Shown here piece by piece: positions 19,446 to 30,109 of a stretch of 64,000 nt of DNA (positions within the stretch are counted from its first letter, which is position 1; each line of letters begins with the position of its first letter). The notes under the pieces are model-generated. The model ran no database searches. It had not been told where the DNA came from and saw only the letters and a program-made list of their open reading frames with translations. Source of the DNA: Gonocerus acuteangulatus (taxonomy: Eukaryota > Arthropoda > Insecta > Hemiptera > Coreidae). The stretch is from assembly GCA_946811695.1 (NCBI GenBank), contig OX328128.1:76850821-76914820 (forward strand). Direction: 5' to 3'. Both the position numbers and the translations under genes were made by a program.

Positions 19446-22400
19446 CGGCTACCGGAACCGCGGATGTCCAACGCCGTCTTTTCATATCCGATCGGCGGAC
19501 GGGACAGTCCTTCTTGATTGATACGGGGTTGCAATATCTGTACTCCCACCTCCCATTAAGCCTCGAAAGACCTCAACGTACACATTGTTCGCAGCGAACG
19601 GGACAAAAATTAGAACTTTCGGCGAACATGAACTCAAACTCGACTTAGGACTCAGACGAGAATTCAAGTGGATGTTTGTGTTAGCTGAAGTACCCAAGCC
19701 AATAATTGGAGCCGACTTCATGTACAGCTACAACCTACTCGTCGACCTGAAAGGAAGACAGCTGATTGACCGGACTACTGGATTAACTTCCAAAGGAAAA
19801 ATTGTCAAGGAGATCCCGATAACCATCTCAGCAGTGCCTAATGGACATCCATTTGCTGATCTGTTGAAAAAATTCCCCGGATTGACAAGACCATCATCAA
19901 CGAGGGAACCGGAGAAGCACGATACGGAGTATATCATAGAGACTTCAGGTCCATCCGTGTACGCCAAGGCCCGACGACTACCTCCAGACAAATATCAGCA
20001 GGTGAAGGAAGAATTTCACCGTATGGTGGAACTTGGAATATGTAGACCCTCTAAGAGCCAATGGTCAAGTGCGCTCCACGTTGTCGACAAGCCTGATGGA
20101 GGAGTACGACCATGCGGTGATTACAGACAGTTGAACTCTCAAACTGTACCCGACAGATATGGAGTTCCACACTTGATGGATTTCAGGAACAACCTTTACG
20201 GCACCCAGATATTCACAAGGTTAGATCTAGTCCGTGCCTATTATCACATTCCCATACGTCAGCAGGATATACCCAAAACGGCCGTTACAACACCTTTTGG
20301 GCTGTTCGAGTTCATGAAGATGTGCTTTGGGCTTCGGAACGCGGCGCAAACCTTTCAACGCTTCATGGACAACCTATTTCGAGACTTGCCATATGTGTTC
20401 GTCCTAATCGATGACATGTTGATTGCCTCAAACAGCCAGGCAGAACACGAGAATCACTTGAAGGAAGTCTTCAAACGACTCGAGGACAATGGATTGACCT
20501 TAAACCCGGAAAAATGCGAGTTCGGCGTCAGCAGCCTCAAGTTCCTAGGATATGAGGTAAGCCCGAAAGGAGTCCTACCCAAAGAGGAGAAGGTCACAGC
20601 AATCATGGAATACCCGAAACCACCTGATATTCGAGCACTCCGACGTTTTTTGGGTATCATCAATTTTTACAGACCTTGTATTCCACAAGCAGCCGAAGCC
20701 ATGAAATCATTAAACAAATATCTTCATGGAGCGAAGAAAAATGATCGCACACCGGTTGCCTGGACCGCAGATAGCGACAAAGCATTTGAGAAATGCAAAT
20801 CACTTCTCAAAAATGCTGCCCAATTAGCCCATCCTAAGCCATCTGTAGAACTTTCTCTTGCTTATGACGCATCTAATCAATGTATGGGTGCAGTTCTCCA
20901 GCAGAAAGAAGCGCGAGAATGGCTACCCCTCGGATTTTTTTCGAAGGCCCTAAATGAAGCACAACAGTCCTACTCGACTTACGATCGAGAACTGCTTGCC
21001 ATCTACTCAGAAGTACGGTACTTCCGCCCAATTATAGAAGGAAGGCAGTTTCATATCCTTACCGACCACAAACCAATCGTCTACTCGATGCATCAGAAGG
21101 CGACTTCAGCATCTCCGATTAGATTACGGTGGCTGAATTTCGTCAGTGAATTCACTACGGATATTAGACACGTAGAGGGACCAGACAACTCTGTTGCCGA
21201 TGCTCTTTCTAGAGTAGAGGAGATAAATATCACTGAAGATCTTGACCATTTAGTAGACCTGCAGCGTAATGATCCTGAGGTAGAAGCATTAAGAAATCGT
21301 CCGAACATCAGTCTCAAACTTCTTAATATACCAGGGGCTACCAAACCTGTTCTGTGCGAAACCTCTTCCGATCGAGTCCGCATATACCTGCCCAAATCGA
21401 TTCGTAAATCTACGTTCGACCTACTCCATGGGCTAAGTCATCCAGGAACGACCGCATCAAGGAAAATGATCGCGCAGAAATATTTCTGGCCCAGCTTGAA
21501 CAAGGACGTTGGAAATTGGTCGCGTTGTTGCGTCGCATGTCAAAAGGCCAAAGTTACAAGGCACACAGTGACACCAACTCGATGTTTTCCGGAAGCAGGT
21601 AGATTTGAACACGTCCACATCGACATCATAGGCCCACTTCCTCCTGCAGATAACATGAAATATTGCCTTACGATGATTGACCCATTTACCAGGTGGACGG
21701 AGGCAATCCCAATCGAGAATATCACAGCCGAGGAGATTGCAATCGCATTCTACGAGGGCTGGATCTGCAGATTTGGTGTTCCAATGAAAATCACGACTGA
21801 CCAAGGACGACAATTTGAGAGCGATTTGTTCATGAGGCTGGCAAATCTGTTGGGAACACAGAAAATCCGGACCACTCCTTACCATCCTCAGGCCAATGGA
21901 ATCGTGGAACGATGGCATAGGACCCTGAAATCAGCTCTTATGTCGCATTTAAATATCAAGAAATGGACACGGATTCTTCCTACGGTATTGTTAGGTTTAA
22001 GGGCTACTATTCGAGAGGATACAGACTATAGTACTGCGGAGGCAGTCTATGGCCAGACCATCCGCCTACCAGGAGACTTCTTCGTTCCTTCTAAAGTTGG
22101 CACTAATCTCCACAACTTCCTCGATAACTTAAAAGAGGCATTAAACCAACTGAGTCCAACCGAATTCAGGCAGAAGAATAAAAGCATCTTCGTCCCACAA
22201 GCCTTGAGTACTTGCAGCCATGTTCTTGCGTGAAGACAAGATAAGGACGTCCCTTGTTCCTCCGTATTCTGGACTCTATCTTGTTATAAGCCGAACTGAG
22301 AAGCTGGCAACTATAAAACTTCCAAATCGCGAACTCACGGTGTCGTTAGACCGAGTGAAACCTGCCTACCTTTTAGGAGCACCTGAGGAAGACATAGGCA

Positions 22401-22534
22401 TCTCTAAGAAGACCCCAATCACAGAGAAGGAAATGCCAACGCAAACCTCAGAACGCATCCAGAAACAGGATCCATCATCTACCATCAGTCGATACGGACG
22501 AGTTAGGAGGCCAAATGTTAAGTTTCTCTGTTAA
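19446..22534 (+). pseudogene. pol: pol of the CsRn1-type Gypsy element, frameshifted
   Basis: Domains in order: aspartic protease (SFLIDTG near 19513-19525, then a frame break); reverse transcriptase from about 20000, with VDKPDGGVRPCGDYRQLN and a catalytic VLIDDM at 20401-20418; RNase H (YDAS, DRELLAIY, TDHKP); integrase zinc finger (H..H, CVACQK); and integrase core with D near 21620 (HIDIIG), D near 21800 (TTDQG) and E near 21905 (GIVERWH). A one-base loss near 22215 moves the C-terminus to another frame, which ends RYGRVRRPN and stops at 22532-22534, overlapping the first bases of the 3' LTR. The catalytic box reads LIDD where the family normally has Y-x-DD. With at least two frame breaks the gene is non-functional as read. 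The long uninterrupted stretch and the similar LTRs suggest recent activity. Confidence 0.85.
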
Positions 22535-23127
22535 GTCTGGATGGTGAGATCCAACAACGCCGTCAAGGTCACACTACGCCTCACTTGCCTCTATGCATAT
22601 CTCAGCGGGAACCCGCGAAAATATAAAATTTGCGGGTAATGAAAAGCATGGGAGGTAATGCCGGCTAAGGGACGAGAGGACACCATGTGTTGTTGTGAAA
22701 TAGTGTCGAAAGTTTTTAGTGGGATTCACTGATGCCAGACCATACTATATATTATTTACTTGCGCAAGTAATAGCCTAAGGAACGTATGTTAGTTGTTAA
22801 GCATAAGTATATTAGTGCAATTAGGGGTGCATGAAACATGCTCATATTTATTATATTTTTTTATAAAAGCATGCAGAGTAGCACCTTTTTAATTTCTATT
22901 TATTTTTCATTTTATTGATAAAAGAATGAGCAAAAAAAACTAATTATTTATATCGGTGCGTTTGTGCATGTAAAAGATTTGTTTATATTTTACTTAAAAT
23001 TATTATTATCCGTAGTATGCAAGAAGCATGTCCTTTTATTAATTATATTGTCATTAATTAAACAGATTTTTTTATTTATTATTATGCAATTACCTCACCC
23101 TCAAACATCGATTACCTCCAGAGAGGT

Positions 23128-23131
<4 letters not shown>
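22529..23131 (+). repeat. 3' LTR of the CsRn1-type Gypsy element
   Basis: Starts TGTTAAGTC and ends GGTAACA. It is the partner of 17792-18392, with about a dozen substitutions in 590 aligned bases, and is followed directly by TATA repeats. The pol stop codon lies inside its first bases. Confidence 0.85.
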
Positions 23132-23178
<47 letters not shown>

Positions 23179-23301
23179 TTTAACGGGGGTCATTTTCGGT
23201 GTCTACTAGGTAGGATCGATAAAGATTTGAAGAAATTTTTCAAAAATTCCGTCATGAGTCCAACCTCAATAGCTACTTTCCTTCGGAGGAAAGTGCTAAA
23301 A

Positions 23302-23838
23302 GTGGTAATTTCTAAAGACACCATACTTATATTCTTATGTATTTTGACACGCTGAATCCGAATCCGGAGTCCGTTTCACTCCATCAAGTCAGGTTTAAGA
23401 GAATTTGAAGGTCAAATTTCGTATTTAATCGTTAAAGAAGAAATAACTAGAGCTTCCATGGTTTTGAGGGTTGCTGAATTCGAATCCGAGGTCTGTTTCA
23501 GCTCATCGGCGCAAAATCAAGTTCATTTCAAGGAAAAATAAGTCTATTTTGCAAAAAAATAATTTTGACAGCGCATTCATTTCTTGCAAAATAAACGCAT
23601 TTGTCCTTAAAATGACCTTGATTTTGCGCCGATGAGCTGAAACAGACATCGGATTCGAATTCAGCGACCCTTAAAACCATGGAAGCTCTAGTTATTACTT
23701 TTTTAACGACTTCATACGAAATTTAACCTTGAAATGCCCTTAAACCTGACTTGATGGGATTAAACGGACTACGGATTCGTATTCAGCGTGTCAAAATACA
23801 TAAGAATATAAGTATGGTGTCTTTGGAAAATACCACTT
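23302..23838. repeat. Foldback element, 0.5-kb imperfect palindrome
   Basis: The outer left arm (AGTGGTAATTTCTAAAGACACC...) and outer right arm (...GGTGTCTTTGGAAAATACCACT) are reverse complements. Pairing continues inward over about 230 bases per arm, through 'acacgctgaatccgaatccg' and 'catcggcgcaaaatcaag', to a small centre near 23565. It is non-coding. It starts exactly where the family A element ends. Confidence 0.8.
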
Positions 23839-23872
23839 TTTTTGTGTGTGCCGGTGTAATTAACACATAATT

Positions 23873-24900
23873 AAAAAAGTCCGTCTCGCAGGACTGCATC
23901 ATCTTAGCGCGGTTCCGTTCATATCCCTAGTCTAATTTGGAAAGATTAAAATAGAAGCAGTTATTATTTGGTTCCACCAGTCTTTTTTTTAAAATTAATT
24001 ATTATAATGGCGTGTCAACCCTTAAGGTCACTAACGCCATTCCTGTGAGTAGTAAAGTCTTGAAAGGTCACGATTTACAATCTTACCTGGAAGGGTCCGC
24101 TACACTAGAAACAGACCCGCTAGTGAAAAGGTCTTGGAATCTTGGAAATCTATATTTCTAACAATAAATTGTTTTTGTTATTTTACTTAACAAGTTTTAT
24201 TGTCAAATACATTATCCAACTATAAGCAATTAAAAAATAACAAGAAATAAAACAGACAAAAAGAACCATTGGAATAAACGAAATCAATTAATTTAAAGCT
24301 TTAAGCACTTTTTTCTCCGATTGACATCGCCTAATTAAAACTTTCTTCAGAACCTTTTTTGTAGAGCATTTAGTAAGCTTCCGAATGGTATTCTTCCGTT
24401 TACCAAGATTTTCAACCTTTTTCGAGATATTAAGGAAAGTAAACAAAGTTACTAAAACTTTTTATGTCTGTTAATAAAATATTTTATTCTAACCCTTCCT
24501 TAACTCCAAACGTAACCAAAATTTCAACATATTAGTTTTGATGAAAGTAGAACATGCAGAAAATGTTTCAACTGAATCCCATGATTCTAAGTACCCAAAC
24601 CAAAAACGGCATTCCAAAATTATTTTTTCAGTTTTCTCGAAAACGGTTAAAGCTATCGCCTTGAAAATGGTTCCATTCGTTTTCCTAGCCCAGGAATCAT
24701 ATAAAACGAGTACTTAGAAGCTTATGAACTCAAAAACGTAAGCGTTACGATTTTTTTTGCGCGAATTTCGCCCCAAACGCCATCTTCCAGTAGGCGGATT
24801 TTGCTGGTTAACGAACTTGACCTTTCAAATTGGACGAAGGATTTTTGTACCAAATTTCATCAAAATCGGACCATTCGTCTTCTATCTAGAGAGCGAACAG

Positions 24901-24971
<71 letters not shown>

Positions 24972-24987
24972 TATACATATATATATA

Positions 24988-25033
<46 letters not shown>

Positions 25034-25170
25034 AATTTGAACCACCGTTATTTTCGGTCTCTAGGGGTTCTGAAACGCGAAATTTTCTTTTCGGCACTTC
25101 CGGATTGTTTCATTGTATCAACCCTATAAGCGGGGTTCCTCCCTATGGGGGAGGAGGAACCGCGCTAAAA
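23873..25170 (+). mobile_element. Helentron-like family B, complete copy 1
   Basis: The 5' end is AAAAAAGTCCGTCTCGCAGGA, followed by ATCTTAGCGCGGTTCCGTTC. The body contains 'aaaacggttaaagctatcgcc'. The core is (TA)n at 24903-25032. The 3' end is the stem-loop GGTTCCTCCC...GAGGAGGAACC followed by GCGCTAAAA. The 13-base subterminal TTAGCGCGGTTCC is the exact complement of the terminal GGAACCGCGCTAA. Non-coding. The architecture (short subterminal inverted repeats, microsatellite core, 3' palindrome) is that of Helentron-related non-autonomous elements such as DINE-1. That class assignment is inference. Confidence 0.8.
24903..25032. repeat. (TA)n core microsatellite
   Basis: About 130 bases of TA broken by a few TTTA or TACA steps. 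It is the longest of the family B cores. Confidence 0.95.
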
Positions 25171-25233
25171 CAGGGGAAACACAGTTAATGAAAAAACGGA
25201 AAATAAATATATTTGGAAAACATGTTTTTAAAT

Positions 25234-25281
25234 TAAAAAAAAGTCCGACTCGCAGGAACTGCGTCATCTTAGCGCGGTTCC

Positions 25282-25336
<55 letters not shown>

Positions 25337-26561
25337 GGCACATCTACATCTAGGTCATTAGCGCCGACATCCAGGGTGTAGGGAGGAATTTCACCAGCGA
25401 GCCGTGGGATGATAAAATTCCTGCCGGAGGTTATCCCACCATATCCCGCTTATGAATCCAAGGCGCTAGACATTAGACCACGGGAGAGCCCGGTTCCTGT
25501 TCCCTATTCTCATTTGAAAAGCATAGAATAGAAACAGATAATATTTTCCTCGGCCTTTGTTGAAAGGGTTTTATGGCTATACCTGGGGGTCAGGTCCGCA
25601 AGACCCTAGAATCCTCTTCTACCGATACTTCATTTCATACGTTTCAATGAATTGGAAAATATCAAATATTTTCACACATTCCTGTGTTCTTTTACTATAG
25701 TAATAATTCTACAGATAAAATCAATTGAAAAATAAAATAAAAAAACCAACAGCATAAAGGCAATTGAAAATATTCAAAAGACGTCATCGAATCTTTTTCT
25801 CTTGGCAAGCTATATTTCTAACAATGAATTGTTTTTCTTATTTTGCCTAATCTGTTTTATTGTAAAATACATTATCCAACTATAAGCAATTAAAAAATAA
25901 CAAGGAATAAAAACAGACAAAAAGAAGAGTTCGAATAAGCAAAATCAATTACTTTAATGTTTTAAGCACTTATTTCTCCGATTGGCATCGCCTAATCAAA
26001 ACTTTCATCAGAACCTTTTTTGTAGAGCATTTAGTAAGCTTTCTAATGGTATTCTTTTGTTTACCAAGATTCTCAACCTTTTTCGAGATATTAAGGAAAA
26101 TATACAAAGTTACCAAAACTTTTTAAGTCTGTTAATAAAATATTTTATTCTAACCCTTCCTTAACTCCAAACGTAACCAAAATTTCAACATATTAGTTTT
26201 GATGAAAGTAGAACATGCAGAAAATGTTTCAACTGAATCCCATGATTCTAAGTACCCAAACCAAAAACGGTATTCAAAAAATATTTTTCCAATTTTCTCG
26301 AAAACGGTTAAAGCTATCGCCTTGAAAATGGTTTCATTCGTTTTCTTAGCCCAGGAATCATATAAAACGAGTACTTAGAAGCTTATGAACTCAAAAACGT
26401 AAGCGTTACGATTTTTTTTGCGCGAATTTCGCCCCAAACGCCATCTTCCAGTAGGCGGATTTTGCTGGTTAACGAACTTGACCTTTCAAATTGGACGAAG
26501 GATTTTTGTACCAAATTTCATCAAAATCGGACCATTCGTCTTCTAGCTAGAGAGCGAACAG

Positions 26562-26645
<84 letters not shown>

Positions 26646-26785
26646 CAAATTTGAACCACCGTTATTTTCGGTCTCTAGGGGTTCTGAAACGCGAAATTTT
26701 CTAGTCGGCACTTCCGGATTGTTTCATTGTATCAACCCTATAAGCGGGGTTCCTCCCTATGGGGGAGGGAGGAACCGCGCTAAAA
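25234..26785 (+). mobile_element. Helentron-like family B, complete copy 2 with SINE insert
   Basis: Starts AAAAAAAAGTCCGACTCGCAGG 64 bases after copy 1 ends, in the same orientation. It has the same body, the (TA)n core at 26565-26645 and the 3' stem-loop. A SINE is inserted near its 5' end at 25282-25490, duplicating CGGTTCC. Very similar to copy 3. Confidence 0.8.
25282..25490 (-). repeat. SINE family A, complete, with target duplication
   Basis: Read on the minus strand it has a tRNA-like head (CTCTCCCGTGGTCTAATGTC, an A-box-like start), a body (CGGCAGGAATTTTATC..., TCGGCGCTAATGACCTAG), then GTGCCGT and about 50 A. CGGTTCC at 25275-25281 and 25491-25497 is the target duplication. The long tail suggests a rather recent insertion. 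Confidence 0.8.
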
Positions 26786-26791
26786 ACAAAC

Positions 26792-27967
26792 AAAAAAGTC
26801 CGATTCGATGGAACTGCGTCATCTTAGCGCGGTTCCGTTCTTATCTCTAGTGTTTATGAAGGCATAGAATAGAAACAGTTATTACTTTGTTTAGATCAAT
26901 AGCGAAACACCTATCCAAATGAAATCTCAAACAAACCAGTCTTGAAAGGTCTTGATTTACAATCTTACCTGCATGGGTCAGCTATCCCATAAGTCGGGCA
27001 GAAAGGCCTCCGCTCAGAGGCATTTGGAAAGCCTTGGGATCTCTCTCTTTGAACGCTACATTTTTAACAATAAATTGATCTTCTTATTTTACTTAATCTT
27101 TTTTATTGTCAAATACATTATCCGACTATAACCAATTAAAAAATAACAAGGAATAAAAACAGACAAAAAGAACAGTTCGAATAAGCGAAATCAATTACTT
27201 TAATGTTTTAAGCACTTATTTCTCCGATTGACATCGCCTAATCAAAACTTTCATCAGAACCATTTTTGTAGAGCATTTAGTGAGCTTTCTAATGGTCATC
27301 TTCCGTTTCCCAAGATTCTCAACCTTTTTCGAGATATTAAGGAAAGTATACGAAGTTACCAAAACATTTTATGTCTGTTAATAAAATATTTTATTTTAAC
27401 CCTTCCTAAACTCCAAACGTAACAAAAATGTCAACATATTAGTTTTAATGAAAGTAGAATATGCAGAAAATGTTTCAACTGAATCCAATGATTCTAAGTA
27501 CCCAAACCAAAAACGGTATTCAAAAACTATTTTTCCAATTTTCTCGAAAACGATTAAAGCTATCGCCTTGAAAATGGTTTCATTCGTTTTCCTAGCCCAA
27601 GAAGCCTATAAAACGAGTAGTTACAAGCTTATGAACTCAAAAACGTAAGCGTTACGATTTCTTTGCGCGAATTTCGCCCCAAACGCCATCTTCCAGTGGG
27701 CGGATTCTACTGGTTAACGAACTTGACCTTTTAAATTGGACGACGGATTTTTGTACCAAATTTCATCACAATTGGACCATTAGGGAAGCCAGAAATGAGC
27801 GAACAGACAAATATATATATATATATACAAATTTGAACCACCGTTATTTTCGGTCTCTAGGGGTTCTGAAACGCGAAATTTTCTAGTCGGCACTTCCGGA
27901 TTGTTTCATTGTATCAACCTTATAAGCGGGGTTCCTCCCTATGGGGGAGGGAGGAACCGCGCTAAAA
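26792..27967 (+). mobile_element. Helentron-like family B, complete copy 3
   Basis: Begins AAAAAAGTCCGATTCGATGGAACTG six bases after copy 2 ends. It has the same body, a short (TA)n core (27811-27828), and the 3' stem GGTTCCTCCC/GGGAGGAACC followed by GCGCTAAAA. The short core explains its smaller size. Confidence 0.8.
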
Positions 27968-28242
27968 CAAGACGACATAAAAAGACATTTTATAAAATGA
28001 AAAAGACGTATTTTGGAAAATCTACTGATTTGTGTTAGTAGTTTGTCGATAGTTGTTCGTCCGTAACTGTTGTTATGTGCTATCTACTATATGGTTAATA
28101 GTTCTTTTAGCGCGGTTCCTCCCTCCCCCATAGGGAGGAACCCCGCTTATAGGGTTGATACAATGAAACAATCCGGAAGTGCCGACTAGAAAATTTCGCG
28201 TTTCAGAACCCCTAGAGACCGAAAATAACGGTGGTTCAAATT

Positions 28243-28293
<51 letters not shown>

Positions 28294-28298
<5 letters not shown>

Positions 28299-28957
28299 TG
28301 ATGTTATTTTTCGTCGCTGGGATAGTATTTTTAGATGGAACGGCATTTTTCTCCAGCGGTGGTACTCCTCCTCACTTCTTCCCGGAATATTTCGATGGAT
28401 TCATCTCCATCTTCTTCAGCCAGGTACTTGTTTCTTCCTCGGTGGTAGCCAAGGGAATGACATTTTTCTCGATCTGGGCTCCTTTTCTCCCCTCTAGCCA
28501 CAGTATCGGCGGACGAATGGTGTTGAAGCTCCCTGGTGTAGTTGGGATTCTGTCCGTTGGCAGCGCTGATGGTATTGCGTCTTTTTTTTCTCCTCCTGCT
28601 TCTATTTTCCTCGCCGTAAGGTTTTATATGTTTGATGTTATTTTTCGTCGCTGGGATAGTATTTTTAGATGGAACGGCATTTTTCTCCAGCGGTGGTACT
28701 CCTCCTCACTTCTTCCCGGAATATTTCGATGGATTCATCTCCATCTTCTTCAGCCAGGTACTTGTTTCTTCCTCGGTGGTAGCCAAGGGAATGACATTTT
28801 TCTCGATCTGGGCTCCTTTTCTCCCCTCTAGCCACAGTATCGGCGGACGAATGGTGTTGAAGCTCCCTGGTGTAGTTGGGATTCTGTCCGTTGGCAGCGC
28901 TGATGGTATTGCGTCTTTTTTTTTCTCCTCCTGCTTCTATTTTCCTCGCCGTAAGGC
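28294..28957 (-). pseudogene. Captured coding-like fragment, two tandem 334-bp copies
   Basis: On the minus strand each unit has an open frame of about 80 codons with ordinary protein composition (TARKIEAGG..., then IPTTPGSFNTIRPPILW, EEETSTWLKKMEMN) ending in SKYSGKK-stop. The copies start at 28294 and 28628. They differ by one T in a homopolymer (8 against 9), so the frame breaks in the second. The other strand is also open but is Phe/Ser-rich, as antisense would be. The source gene is not recognised. It was probably taken from an exon by the element. Confidence 0.55.
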
Positions 28958-29036
28958 TATTCCCTTGGCTACCACCGAGGGAGAAACAAGTACCTGGCTG
29001 AAGAAGATGGAGATGAATCCATCGAAATATTCCGGG
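28958..29036 (+). repeat. Inverted partial copy of the captured fragment
   Basis: The reverse complement of 28384-28460 and 28718-28794. It encodes ATTEGETSTWLKKMEMNPS on the plus strand. It creates a potential hairpin with the tandem copies next to it. Confidence 0.8.
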
Positions 29037-30109
29037 AAGAATTTCGCTTATTCGAACTGTTCTTTTTGTCTGTTTTTATTCCTTGTTTTTTTTTTTTTTT
29101 AATTGCTTATAGTTGGATAATGTATTTGACAATAAAACAGATTAAGTAAAATAACAAAAACAATTCATTGTTAGAAATATAGCTTGCCAAGAGAAAGAGA
29201 TTTTTTTTATCTCTGTTTACCTTTGTTCTTAATTGTTTTTTTTCTCGGTTTGCCTTAGTTTTTAATATCTTGCTGTTATTTTGATTGCATTTTTTTTCAA
29301 TAAAACATGACAAGTAATTGAGAAGCGTGTTTGTATTTTGAATTGACTTTGAGAGTCTTGCTTTAGATTGAGGAATTTCCGCTTCTAACCTGTGGGTGTT
29401 AACAGTTTTCATGAAATAATAATAATAAAAAAAAAAAAAGATTAGTTCTATTTTAAACTTTCGAAATGACAATATGGTTGGGAATGGATACGTCTTAAAA
29501 TGACGCAGTTCCTGCAGAAAGAGAATGTTTAGACTCTGTATAGGGTCAGACATTTGCCTCGGTCGAGATACTAGGCAGGCTTCAGGTAGGTTTTATTGCA
29601 TTTCATAAATCAAGATGCATCCTAGGAGAAATGACAGATATTGTACCTGTAGGAAGTCATAAAGCCAAATGCTATAGTAGAAATATAATTATATTTTGTG
29701 GTTGTATGTGGCGTAATACATTAAAAAATAACATAATAATACTTTCCCATTTTCTTGTACAATTTTATTTTGTTTAATTGCATTTAACAGTAAAATGAGT
29801 AGTTTAGTGTTTTTAATTGCATTTAACACTAAAATGGATATGTTAGTAAAGCAAGTTAAGTCAATTAGAAACAAATTCGTAGTAGAGTCTTCGTAGAGCG
29901 AACCTTCGGACGGCGGAAAGAGTAATTTTCACTTAGAATAGTTTCTTGTGCCTTGCCGACAATCTTGCTTTTCTTTGGAATATGTGTTTACATTAAGAAT
30001 GATCTAAACAAAGTAATAACTGTTTCTATTCTAAGTATACAAAATGACACTATGGATATGAATGGAACCGCGCTAAGATGATGCAGTTCCTGCGAGTCGG
30101 ACTTTTTTT

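Larger units (their letters stand above)
16522..23301 (+). mobile_element. Helentron-like family A copy, split by a Gypsy element
   Basis: The 5' part, 16522-17791, begins AAGTCCGTCACGCAGGAGC, then ACTAAGCACTTTCCTC, and contains about four 143-bp repeats (17000-17590) and the start of the (TA)n core. The 3' part, 23132-23301, resumes with (TA)n and ends in the stem-loop CTTTCCTTCGGAGGAAAG and TGCTAAAA. The LTR element at 17792-23131 sits inside the TA repeat. Without it the copy would be about 1.4 kb. Same architecture as 45513-46633 and, reversed, 10301-11392. No protein is coded by the element itself. Confidence 0.8.
28105..30109 (-). mobile_element. Helentron-like family B copy carrying a captured fragment
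   Basis: The reversed 3' end (TTTTAGCGCGGTTCCTCCC) is at 28105 and the reversed 5' end (GGAACCGCGCTAAG...CTGCGAGTCGGACTT) at 30109. Between the (TA)n core (28245-28295) and the shared body, which resumes near 29040, lies 28294-29036, which no other copy has. This is a 334-bp unit present twice head to tail plus a 78-bp inverted piece. The rest of the body is AT-rich with A/T runs. Confidence 0.75.

Noticed and set aside
21457..21918. 153-codon minus-strand frame inside integrase
   Set aside because: Antisense shadow of the conserved integrase coding sequence.
24757..25188. 143-codon frame across the (TA)n core of family B
   Set aside because: Mostly Ile/Tyr repeats from the microsatellite; family B copies share no coding.
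28298..29102. Plus-strand frames of 156-177 codons
   Set aside because: They are the antisense of the captured fragment. The minus strand has the more protein-like composition and a clean stop.
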